Under the pieces are notes generated by a model, which saw only the letters and a program-made list of their open reading frames with translations, was not told the DNA's origin and searched no databases. DNA of 64,000 bases from an uncultured Eubacterium sp. (GTDB lineage Bacteria > Bacillota > Clostridia > Lachnospirales > Lachnospiraceae): positions 1 through 64,000 of the forward strand of contig CAMUML010000006.1 of the NCBI GenBank assembly GCA_947089855.1, given 5' to 3'. The stretch's first letter is position 1, and each line of letters starts with the position of its first letter. The translations under genes were made by a program, and so were the position numbers. Of this stretch, positions 53,195 to 60,717 are shown one piece after another.

Positions 53195-54256
53195 ATGGAA
53201 GCGTTCAGCGGCGCTAGGCGGGTAATGCTTTTGGGAAATCCAGGTACAAAAAGGACCGTTTATTTTATGCAGGCAGCAAAGGAGGTAGGGCTGCCTGTCT
53301 GTTTTGCTGCCTGGAATGAGTTTGGCCAATGGAAACGCCGTATGTCGACGGACACGGGCTGGGTTGTGAAAATAGACCCACCGCTATGGGAAAGCTGCCG
53401 GCTGGATGAGCTGGGTGCCCTTGCGGATGGCTATCAAAAACAGCTTGCAGAATTGTCTGGCATAGCGCAGGGCGGCCGTATCGGGTTTTTAAACCAGCCG
53501 GCAGCAATTGCCAAGTTATTGGATAAATATGTGTGTAAGGAGGAATTGCTTAAGGCGGGGCTTCCGGTGACAGAACCGCTGTATTTATTGGAGGGTGGCC
53601 GGCAGGCCTGCAATGCAGATGTGCTTTTCGAATGGATGCGCCAGCGTAGGGTGTTCCAGATATTTCTTAAGCCGGTTTATGGTTCTGGGGCTGCCGGGGT
53701 ATCGGCATTCCGCTGGCAGCCGCTATCGGGGCGGATGGTTCTGTATACTTGCGCGGTGGAACATCCGCATAGCGGTTTGGTGAATACGAAACGGCTGCGG
53801 CGGTTTGCAGAGCCGAAAACAGTAGCCCGTATGCTGGACCGCATTTTGGGGCTGGGCTGTATTTTGGAGCGGTGGCATGCGAAGGCAGAATATCAGGGGA
53901 TGCCGTATGACTTACGGGCAGTGGTGCAGGACGGGTACGTGGATTTTATGCTGGCACGGCTGTCCAAGGGGCCGATCACAAACCTGCATTTAAATAACCA
54001 TCCATTAGACATAAAAGAGCTAAATCTCCCGGCGGACGTATTAGAAAATATTACAAATATCTGTATCAAAGCGGCGGGGTGTTTTTCAGGGCTTCAAAGC
54101 GTAGGGATCGACCTTTTGCTGGAAAAGGGGAGCCAAAAGCCTTTGGTGGTTGAGATGAATGCCCAGGGCGACCTGATCTATCAGGATATATTTCAGGAAA
54201 ACCGTATTTACCGGCATCAGGCGGCGATGATGAAAAGCTGCGTTGGCCAGGTTTGA
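53195..54256 (+). CDS. STM4014 family protein with ATP-grasp fold
   Basis: A 353-residue protein. The N-terminus resembles a pre-ATP-grasp Rossmann domain (RRVMLLGNPGTKRTVYFMQAAKEVGLPV). The ATP-grasp core has IFLKPVYGSGAAGVSAF (about 158-174), a KxxxGSGxxGV-type loop, then YDLRAVVQDGYVDFMLARLS, and GIDLLLEKGSQKPLVVEMNAQGDL near residues 304-327 with the metal-binding Glu and Asn. ATP-grasp enzymes join a carboxylate to an amine or thiol, so ligation of an amino acid or peptide is expected. Starts 18 bases after the STM4015 gene. Confidence 0.88.
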   Translation: MEAFSGARRVMLLGNPGTKRTVYFMQAAKEVGLPVCFAAWNEFGQWKRRMSTDTGWVVKIDPPLWESCRLDELGALADGYQKQLAELSGIAQGGRIGFLNQPAAIAKLLDKYVCKEELLKAGLPVTEPLYLLEGGRQACNADVLFEWMRQRRVFQIFLKPVYGSGAAGVSAFRWQPLSGRMVLYTCAVEHPHSGLVNTKRLRRFAEPKTVARMLDRILGLGCILERWHAKAEYQGMPYDLRAVVQDGYVDFMLARLSKGPITNLHLNNHPLDIKELNLPADVLENITNICIKAAGCFSGLQSVGIDLLLEKGSQKPLVVEMNAQGDLIYQDIFQENRIYRHQAAMMKSCVGQV

Positions 54257-54271
54257 AAGGAAGAGGGGCAT

Positions 54272-55111
54272 ATGGAAGCAGATCAAGATAACAAGCCGGC
54301 CACGTTGCAAAAAGTGGATATGGGCAAGGTGGTAGGCAGCATGGATATTTTGTTCCTCTGCCTGGATGCCCTGCGGTATGATGCGGCAGCAGGCGAGGAA
54401 GCGTCTGGGGCTACGCCAGTGCTTAACCGCTATGGTGCATGGCAAAAATGCCAGGCACCAGGCAATTTTACCTATCCTTCCCATCATGCCATGTTTGCAG
54501 GGTTTTTGCCGTGCCGCTATGGGATCAAGAAACTGGCGGACCGGGAGCTGTTATTTTACCCGTCGGCGATTGGGCTGCGCAGGAAAGTGCCGGATGGATC
54601 CTATGCGTTTAACGGCAGTACGATTATGGAAGGGCTGGCGCGGGACGGGTATCTGACCTGGTGCGTAGGCGGTGTTTCTTTTTTTGATAACCGGTCTGAT
54701 ATGGGCAAGGTGTTTCCTGGGTATTTCCAAAGAAGCGACTGGAACCCTTCGTTTGGGTGCAGGGTAAAAGACAGTACCAAAAACCAGGTAGATTTTATCC
54801 TGGACCAGATGGGCGGCATACCGCCTGAAAAAAAGGTGTTCCTTTATTTAAATGTGGATGCAGTGCATTATCCCAATTATTTTTATTTGGAAGGCGCTGC
54901 ACACGACAGCCTGTCCAGCCATGCGGCGGCCCTGCGGTATGTGGACGGCCAGCTTGGGCGGCTTTTGGATGGCTGGAAGGGGCGGCGTAAACGTGCATTT
55001 GTGATCTGCTGCTCGGATCACGGAACTTGCTATGGGGAAGATGGCTGCTATCTGCATGGGATCAACCATCCAATGGTGGATACCGTGCCGTATAAGCATT
55101 TCTTCCTTTAA
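54272..55111 (+). CDS. STM4013/SEN3800 family alkaline phosphatase-superfamily hydrolase
   Basis: A 279-residue metal-dependent hydrolase of the alkaline phosphatase/sulfatase superfamily. The metal Asp is in LFLCLDALRYDAA (about 27-39), the probable nucleophile Thr or Ser in GNFTYPSHHAMFAG (about 68-81), and further ligands in CCSDHGTCYGEDG (about 248-260) with a following HGIxHP. It lacks a signal peptide, so it acts in the cytoplasm, unlike most sulfatases. Phosphate ester hydrolysis is the likely chemistry. RBS GGAAGAGGGG. Its stop codon overlaps an alternative STM4012 ATG. Confidence 0.9.
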   Translation: MEADQDNKPATLQKVDMGKVVGSMDILFLCLDALRYDAAAGEEASGATPVLNRYGAWQKCQAPGNFTYPSHHAMFAGFLPCRYGIKKLADRELLFYPSAIGLRRKVPDGSYAFNGSTIMEGLARDGYLTWCVGGVSFFDNRSDMGKVFPGYFQRSDWNPSFGCRVKDSTKNQVDFILDQMGGIPPEKKVFLYLNVDAVHYPNYFYLEGAAHDSLSSHAAALRYVDGQLGRLLDGWKGRRKRAFVICCSDHGTCYGEDGCYLHGINHPMVDTVPYKHFFL

Positions 55112-55173
55112 TGCAGGAATGTGGTGGCTTTGGAGCGTTAATCAAAATTTTAGGAAAAGGAAGCGAAACAGCA

Positions 55174-56583
55174 ATGAACCCATACACACAATATATGTAT
55201 AGCTATCCCCATAAAACAGCCTACCGCCCCCTGCCTGCTATTCCGTTGGCAACGTATGCCCCGTTTTTGGCAGGCACTGGGCACAGCCTGTATCTGCACC
55301 TTCCATTTTGCCAGGCAAAATGCGGTTACTGCAATTTATTTTCTGTTACCGCCCAGGGCAAAACGGCGATAGGCCGTTATCTGGATGCTTTGGAACGCCA
55401 ATGCCGGCAATATGCTAAAGTTTTGGAACCGGTGCAAACCGTATTCAGTGAATTTGCGGTAGGAGGGGGTACGCCGCTCTACCTGCCGGTGGACCAGCTG
55501 GTACGGGCGTTTTCCATAGTGCAAACGTATTTTGCATTTGCACCGGGTCTGGAATTTGCCGTGGAGACGGCGCCAAACCAGACCAGTGCAGAAAAGCTGG
55601 AGGTGTTAAAACAGGCAGGCGTTACCAGGGTAAGCATGGGCATCCAGAGTTTTTCGGACCAGGAGCTGAATGTGCTTGGGCGGGTACACCGTGCGGACGA
55701 GGCACGGGAAGCGCTTGGGCTTTTAAAAGCGTATGGGTTTGCCTGCATCAATGTGGATTTTATTTATGGAATTGCAGGCCAGACAGCAGAAAGCCTATTG
55801 GATTCCCTAAAAGAAGCGTTGGAGTATGGGCCGGACGAGATTTTTTTATATCCATTGTATGTAAGCCATGGTTCAGGTATGCAGCTGCAGGGGGCAGCGG
55901 TGGATGCGCAGGCAGCAGCCAGCCAGTACCAAAGCGCCAGCCGCTTTTTACGGGGGCAGGGCTATCGGCAGGATTCCATGCGCCGGTTTGTACGGGGGCA
56001 GGGGGTACGGGCATTTTCTGAATGCGGATTTGGCAGTTCCCTTGGCCTGGGCTGCGGTGCGCGCAGTTATCTTGGCAACCTGCATTTTTGCAGCCCATAT
56101 GCCGTAGAACAGGAAGAATGCCTGGAACAGATCGCATCCTATGGGCGGACCAGGGATTTCACGAAGATTATGCATGGGTTCCTGTTATCCGAAGAGGAAG
56201 AAAAGCGCCGTTACTTGATCCGGCATCTATTCATTTCCCCAGGTATCAGCCTGCAGCGATACAAAGCACAGTTCCAAAGCAGCGTAATGGAAGATTTCCC
56301 AGTCCTGCGCCAGTGGATGGAAGCTGGCTATGTTTGCCGGGAGCGCAGGATGGCAGCAGCACCGGGCGAAGCAGCGGCAGAGCAGCCGGTGCCGGCAGTG
56401 GAACGGGGGAAACAGGCGGGATGCCCGGAGGAGTGGCTTGTGATGTCCGCGGAAGGGTTGGCGCTTTCGGACTATTTAGGCCCGCAGCTGATTTCCGGGC
56501 AAGTGCAAAAAGCGATGGAAGAATGGGAGGTGCAGCATGGGCAGGCACACGATGGTTTACCGGGGCAGCCTGAAAAGCTGTAA
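55174..56583 (+). CDS. STM4012 family radical SAM protein
   Basis: A 469-residue radical SAM protein resembling coproporphyrinogen-type HemN. LYLHLPFCQAKCGYCNLFS contains the cluster motif CxxxCxxC (about residues 41-48). EFAVGGGTPLYL (about 92-103) and RVSMGIQSFSDQELNVLGR (about 153-171) are HemN-like SAM-binding segments. The C-terminal half has a HemN-C-like winged region and a Gly/Ala-rich linker. The start at 55174 follows GGAAAAGGAAG. An alternative ATG at 55111 overlaps the previous stop (TAATG). Not expected to be a true HemN, given the locus. Confidence 0.9.
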   Translation: MNPYTQYMYSYPHKTAYRPLPAIPLATYAPFLAGTGHSLYLHLPFCQAKCGYCNLFSVTAQGKTAIGRYLDALERQCRQYAKVLEPVQTVFSEFAVGGGTPLYLPVDQLVRAFSIVQTYFAFAPGLEFAVETAPNQTSAEKLEVLKQAGVTRVSMGIQSFSDQELNVLGRVHRADEAREALGLLKAYGFACINVDFIYGIAGQTAESLLDSLKEALEYGPDEIFLYPLYVSHGSGMQLQGAAVDAQAAASQYQSASRFLRGQGYRQDSMRRFVRGQGVRAFSECGFGSSLGLGCGARSYLGNLHFCSPYAVEQEECLEQIASYGRTRDFTKIMHGFLLSEEEEKRRYLIRHLFISPGISLQRYKAQFQSSVMEDFPVLRQWMEAGYVCRERRMAAAPGEAAAEQPVPAVERGKQAGCPEEWLVMSAEGLALSDYLGPQLISGQVQKAMEEWEVQHGQAHDGLPGQPEKL

Positions 56584-58054
56584 CTACGCCTGTTCTTATT
56601 GCCCTTTTTCCAAACGCCGCATGTCGGCGCAGGAACTGGATGCGGATAGGGGGCATTGGATGCAGTTTATCCGGTCGTTTGTCAAGCAAAAACGGCAGTA
56701 TGCCAAAAACTGGGGGATCCGCGCGCTGCTTGTCGCGCCTTATGGGGAAGCGCTGGTCCATCCGTGGTACTGGGAGGGGCTGGCACTGGCTAGTTCCCTG
56801 GACGGGATGGATGCGGTAGGTGCGCAGACAAACCTGGGGTTTGCGGTAAAGCAAATGGCTGGCAGGTTTGCGGATGCAGGCGGGGTGTTTGAAAAGCTAA
56901 AACTCGTCGCGGCGTTTCATCCGCAAATGGCTACGGTCCAGGAATTTTCACAACGAGTCCGCCAGCTTCAGGAACTGGGGGTTACCGTAAGTGCAGGGGC
57001 AGTCGGGGCCCCTGAAAATATAGGGCTGGTCCGCCAGCTTCAAAAAGCGCTTCCTGAAGGGGTACATCTTTGGATCAATAAAATGGACGGGCTGCGGCGT
57101 GCCTATACTGAGGATGAAAAAAAAGCCTTTGCGGAAATTGACCCGTATGTGTTCCGGGAATGGATGCCGCCAGCCGCGGATGTTTCAAAGTGCCAGGGGC
57201 GGATTTTTGTAGAAGCAGACGGGCGGCTGCGTACCTGCCCGCTAGGCCCCGTGCTGGGGCAGGGCTGGCAGGATATTTGCAGGGAATCGCAAAACCGCAG
57301 GCCGCCAGGCGTTCCGCAGCCGGTATGCCGCCGCAGCGTTTGCACGTGCCATCTGGCATATAGTGGGCGGGATGATTTTATGAACCAGGTGCTGTTTGGA
57401 CCTTACCCGCTCTTCCGCATCCCCAGGAAACCGCGGGCTGCTTTTTTTGATATTGCAGGGACGCTTGTTCCAAAGCCAGGTTCTGGAAAAGCTGGAAAGG
57501 TACCGGTTCCAGTGCTGGAAGGGCTAAACGTACTGTCCTTAGAAAAAACGGCCTTGTTTTTTGCAACGACAATGCCATATCCGACGGCTATGGCTTGCTG
57601 TGCCAGTGTCCGTAAGATGTTCCGTGGCGGGGTTTTTGCAGCAGGGGCGCATCTTGTTTTCAATTACCCGGATGGAAGCAGGAAAGAACACTATTATTAC
57701 TTAGATGAAAGCTGCCGGCAGTATCTGGAAGGGGTAAAGGGCGTTTACCGGTTCCGCATCCTTGACTACCAACACGGTGGGCGCAGTTATAAGCTGACGT
57801 TGCTGCGTACTAGCAAAAGGCCGTGGAGCCTGCAGGAAGCCCATACCGTATTTCAGTCTTTGCCAGTATCTTGCCAGGGGCATCTGCGTTATTTTGTGGA
57901 AGGGAACTGTATGCAGATCGTAGCCGCACAGGCAGATAAAGCGGCTGGGGTAAAAATGCTGTGCAGCTGGCTTGGGGTACCGCTTGCCGAGGCTGTTGCC
58001 GCTGGGGATTCGGCAGAAGATGCGGGGATGCTGGCGTTATGCGGCGTTTCATAG
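56537..58054 (+). CDS. STM4011 family radical SAM protein fused to a HAD-like domain
   Basis: A 505-residue two-domain protein. Residues about 1-285 are radical SAM: SCNYACSYCPF has the CxxxCxxC motif (about 14-21), and a Cys-rich end (CPLGP ... CRRSVCTCHL, about 235-275) may bind an auxiliary cluster. Residues about 300-505 are a HAD-type hydrolase: AAFFDIAGTL (about 305-314) is motif I with the nucleophilic Asp but Ala for the second Asp, and AVAAGDSAEDAGML is motif IV. The frame stops only five residues later, 40 bases before an R1 repeat, so the HAD C-terminus looks cut short. RBS GGGAGG; overlaps the STM4012 gene by 47 bases. Confidence 0.88.
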   Translation: MGRHTMVYRGSLKSCNYACSYCPFSKRRMSAQELDADRGHWMQFIRSFVKQKRQYAKNWGIRALLVAPYGEALVHPWYWEGLALASSLDGMDAVGAQTNLGFAVKQMAGRFADAGGVFEKLKLVAAFHPQMATVQEFSQRVRQLQELGVTVSAGAVGAPENIGLVRQLQKALPEGVHLWINKMDGLRRAYTEDEKKAFAEIDPYVFREWMPPAADVSKCQGRIFVEADGRLRTCPLGPVLGQGWQDICRESQNRRPPGVPQPVCRRSVCTCHLAYSGRDDFMNQVLFGPYPLFRIPRKPRAAFFDIAGTLVPKPGSGKAGKVPVPVLEGLNVLSLEKTALFFATTMPYPTAMACCASVRKMFRGGVFAAGAHLVFNYPDGSRKEHYYYLDESCRQYLEGVKGVYRFRILDYQHGGRSYKLTLLRTSKRPWSLQEAHTVFQSLPVSCQGHLRYFVEGNCMQIVAAQADKAAGVKMLCSWLGVPLAEAVAAGDSAEDAGMLALCGVS

Positions 58055-58094
58055 TATAAGGAATGGCTGGATACGTAACCGTCCTTCATTTCAT

Positions 58095-58238
58095 GTTACT
58101 ATTCACGGCCTGGGGGCCGTTCTTAGTAACCATTCGGGGCGATATTGGAAGTTTGCTTCGCAAAACCGCCCCTCACTCCTGCATCATGTTCTCACGGAAT
58201 GCGCAGTTTATGCGCATTCCTGGCCCGTGAATAGTAAC
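58095..58238 (-). repeat. R1 element, full copy with exact target duplication
   Basis: GTTACTATTCACGGCC ... CCCGTGAATAGTAAC, 144 bases, flanked on both sides by CATTTCAT (58087-58094 and 58239-58246). This identical 8-bp duplication shows R1 moves by transposition. It lies just behind the truncated HAD end of the STM4011 gene. The 360-base gap also holds the promoter below. Confidence 0.95.
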
Positions 58239-58276
58239 CATTTCATGCAGATTTTTGGCATCTTATGCAGGAAGTG

Positions 58277-58306
58277 TTGACAAACAATAGGATATTTTTG
58301 CATAAT
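58277..58306 (+). promoter_or_regulatory. Promoter of the STAS gene
   Basis: TTGACA (58277-58282) and CATAAT (58301-58306) with an 18-base spacer, about 110 bases before the start. Confidence 0.6.
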
Positions 58307-58413
58307 AAAAGCAAAATATTGCATTGGCGGTAATGCATGATATGCGGTGATAAGGGACGGACTGGCATTCATATTGAGCGGATCCCGTAAAAAACTCAGG
58401 AGGTTGAAGGTTT

Positions 58414-58716
58414 ATGAATATTACAAAAACAAAAACAGGCAGCAGCCTAACGATAGCATTGGAAGGAAGGCTGGATACGACGACTGCGCCGGAGTTGGAA
58501 AAACTTCTGTCCGGGGAGATTGGCGGTGTAGAAGAGCTGGTAATCGATATGTCTGCACTGGACTATTTATCATCGGCAGGGCTGCGTGTACTGCTTGGTG
58601 CGCAAAAAACCATGAATAAACAAGGCAGTATGAAAGTTGTCCATGTCAATGAGACTATTATGGAGATATTTGAAGTAACCGGTTTTTCAGAAATACTAAC
58701 GATTGAGGCAGAATAA
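58414..58716 (+). CDS. STAS-domain anti-sigma factor antagonist
   Basis: A 100-residue single STAS domain like SpoIIAA or RsbV. TIALEGRLDTTTAPELEKLL (about 13-32) and LVIDMSALDYLSSAGLRVLLG (about 48-68) are the family core. The Ser of YLSSAGLR is the usual phosphorylation site that switches binding to an anti-sigma kinase. No partner kinase or sigma factor is adjacent, so the pathway is unknown. RBS AGGAGG. Own promoter upstream. Confidence 0.93.
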   Translation: MNITKTKTGSSLTIALEGRLDTTTAPELEKLLSGEIGGVEELVIDMSALDYLSSAGLRVLLGAQKTMNKQGSMKVVHVNETIMEIFEVTGFSEILTIEAE

Positions 58717-58797
58717 GTTGAAAAGCTGTGGAAACCAAGCGGTTATGCTTGATGGTTTACGGGTGGCGGGAATTTGTAAGGGGTTTGGACGGCATTT

Positions 58798-58838
58798 AGG
58801 GACTGTCTCGAAATAACTTACTTTGCGGTAGTTCCTTA
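58798..58838. repeat. R3 element, decayed short copy
   Basis: AGGGACTGTCTCGAAATAAC and the partner GTAGTTCCTTA match R3 ends with several changes. Around it the 360-base gap between the STAS gene and the ATPase fragment holds no gene; a weak hairpin with GGCAACC lies near 58891. Confidence 0.55.
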
Positions 58839-59076
58839 GCTGTGGGTAGAAACTCATGGCTAAGGGCGGCTATTGCTGTCGCCATATTCGGGCAACCACG
58901 TATGGGCGGTTGTCTTTTCTTTGTATCTATGATATAGCGTGTCTTGAATTTGTTAGCAAAAGTCTTTTTTCTGTCAGCTAGTCTTTGTATTATGAAATTT
59001 TATAGTAAGATAAACATATACTGATTTATATGATAAAATATCTTTCATACATCCAGTGTAAAATCAACAATGAAAA

Positions 59077-59412
59077 ATGAGCTGCAAACGGAATAGAGTT
59101 ATTTTCATTGATGAGATTGATAGAAGTTTTCATACGAAATTAACAAAAAGGTATTTGAAATTATTTTATGAATTAACACAAAATAATACATGCCAAATAA
59201 TTGCAACTACCCATGATTCTAATTTACTGGATTTGGATTTGGTACGGCAAGACGAAATTTGGTTTGTAGAACGACAGGATAATCAAAGTTCATGTATTTT
59301 TTCTTTGAATAAGCTCAAAGAAAGATATGATAAACGTATTGATAAAGAATATTTATCAGGACGATATGGTGCAATTCCAGTATTTGATAATGAACTTTTG
59401 GAGGATATATAA
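59077..59412 (+). pseudogene. C-terminal fragment of a RloA-like AAA ATPase
   Basis: The 111-codon frame encodes only the end of an AAA_15-type ATPase: VIFIDEIDRSFH (Walker B), QIIATTHDSNLLDL (His switch) and a C-terminal LKERYDKRIDKEYLSGRYGAIPVF. The first 250-300 residues including Walker A are missing, and the frame has no proper start. Such ATPases pair with RloB in abortive-infection-like defence loci, and the RloB-like start lies directly behind. Broken remnant. Confidence 0.75.
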
Positions 59413-59540
59413 TGGTTAACCGGTATAGATTGGCATCAACTATATATGATCGGGAAAAAGAAGAAGACAAGGTTGCACTAGAAAAAGTTATTTTTTTGTC
59501 CGTAGAAGGAAATATTTCAGAAAAAGAGTATTGTGTAAAA
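59412..59540 (+). pseudogene. N-terminal fragment of a RloB-like protein
   Basis: Following GGAGGATATA and overlapping the previous stop by one base, an ATG opens a frame with VIFLSVEGNISEKEYC, the start of RloB-type (TOPRIM-like) proteins. The likeness ends near position 59540, after about 43 codons. The frame then runs on through sequence belonging to an opposite-strand element gene. A deletion or insertion fused the two. Confidence 0.6.
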
Positions 59541-59541
59541 A

Positions 59542-59676
59542 TCATTTTTCATCTTTCTTTACTGCATACGTTTCAAAGAAATATTCCAAGAATCTGTTTT
59601 TGTCAATCCTCACCAGCCGTCCATATTTATATACGGCTCCGGCTTCCTCGGCAATCTGCCGCACCTTTCCTTTCAT
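59542..59676 (-). pseudogene. Excisionase-like (DUF6462-type) fragment
   Basis: A 44-codon frame on the minus strand, MKGKVRQIAEEAGAVYKYGR and then LVRIDKNRFLEYFFETYAV, resembles the short HTH proteins that serve as excisionases in Gram-positive integrative elements. Upstream on the same strand (59677-59850) a second frame without recognisable domain is out of phase, so the full gene is probably broken. The rest of the gap to hicA holds only its operator. Confidence 0.5.
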
Positions 59677-59885
59677 TGTCCGCCAGCAGTATGCCCCAAG
59701 TATTATTTTTGTAAAGCCTTATTAACGGCTCTTTCTCCGGCACGTCCGTCGGACAAACAACTTTTGACATTTTCTTTACAGGCTTGCCGTCCAAAACATT
59801 CCTCATACGCTCGAAACGGTCTGCAAATTCCTCAATAAAGTTTTAACGCCCTGTCCTTTTTATTATAATTTTACACTTATTTTTA

Positions 59886-59914
59886 TAATACGTATTAACA
59901 TTATACGTATTATA
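59886..59914. promoter_or_regulatory. Tandem palindromic operator before hicA
   Basis: TAATACGTATTA (59886-59897) is a perfect palindrome, and TTATACGTATTATA (59901-59914) is a near one, with centres 15 bases apart. A promoter with TTTACA and TATTAA overlaps the first. HicB-type antitoxins commonly repress their own operon through such sites. Confidence 0.55.
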
Positions 59915-59946
59915 TGCTATTATAATAATGCAAGGAGGAAAACAAA

Positions 59947-60135
59947 ATGCCAATGAAACCAAGGGAGATGGAAAAGCTAATCCTTGCAGACGGGTGGATG
60001 TTTAAAAACCAAGAAGGTTCTCATAAAAATTACATACATCCGACTAAACCGGGAAAAGTCACAATACCGTTTCACACAAAAGACCTTCCCAAAGGTACAG
60101 AAAATTCCATCAAAAAACAGGCGGGGCTTAAATAG
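59947..60135 (+). CDS. hicA: HicA mRNA interferase toxin
   Basis: A 62-residue double-stranded RNA-binding-fold toxin that cleaves mRNA. PREMEKLILADGWMFKNQEGSHKNYIHP contains the catalytic His in GSHKNYIHP (about residue 25-33), and VTIPFHTKDLPKGTENSIKKQAGL is the usual end. RBS AAGGAGGA. Followed 42 bases later by its antitoxin gene. Confidence 0.94.
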   Translation: MPMKPREMEKLILADGWMFKNQEGSHKNYIHPTKPGKVTIPFHTKDLPKGTENSIKKQAGLK

Positions 60136-60177
60136 CCCCACTGCCTGCCCCTTTAATAATAATAGGAGGTGTGTTAA

Positions 60178-60606
60178 ATGTTATCAATGTATCCAGCCTG
60201 TTTCTTTCATGAGGAAAACGGCTATTCTGTAGTGTTCCCTGATCTTAACTGGTTATCTACATGCGGAGATACCTTTGAAGAATCCATGGAAATGGCTGTT
60301 GAATGTTTAGCGGGCTATCTTCATACTTGCCAAATGGATGGAGATAATATACCAAAACCGTCAAAATTAACAGATATTGACCCGCAAGCTGTCGCAAAAG
60401 AACTTGACCCAGATGCGCCTATGTGCGAATGTCTTGTCAACATGGTTTCTGTAGATGTGGCTTCATATGCAAAGGAACATTTTGAGAAATCAGTCAAAAA
60501 AACACTTACAATCCCGGCATGGCTTAATAACGCCGCTTTGGAAAAAGGTATCAACTTTTCACAAGTTTTACAGGACGCATTAAAAGCACAGTTGCACTTA
60601 GGATAG
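60178..60606 (+). CDS. hicB: HicB antitoxin
   Basis: A 142-residue antitoxin. The N-terminal HicB domain (about 1-65, YPACFFHEENGYSVVFPDL and GDTFEESMEMAVECLAGYL) blocks HicA. A C-terminal ribbon-helix-helix-like part (about 108-142, KTLTIPAWLNNAALEKGINFSQVLQDAL) binds DNA. RBS GGAGGTG. A terminator follows, so hicAB is a self-contained unit in a region of mobile-element remnants. Confidence 0.93.
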   Translation: MLSMYPACFFHEENGYSVVFPDLNWLSTCGDTFEESMEMAVECLAGYLHTCQMDGDNIPKPSKLTDIDPQAVAKELDPDAPMCECLVNMVSVDVASYAKEHFEKSVKKTLTIPAWLNNAALEKGINFSQVLQDALKAQLHLG

Positions 60607-60655
60607 GCTTTCCCTGTTGAAGCAATGGAAGTGATTCAAATAGTCATGCTCTGAT

Positions 60656-60690
60656 AACCGCTGTGGTTCATTTGGTCTACAGCGGTTTTT
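60656..60690 (+). terminator. Terminator of hicAB
   Basis: AACCGCTGT (60656-60664) pairs with ACAGCGGTT (60679-60687), continuing into T residues. Confidence 0.88.
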
Positions 60691-60717
60691 CTTTCCAAAA
60701 AGTGCCGCCCTAGCCGC

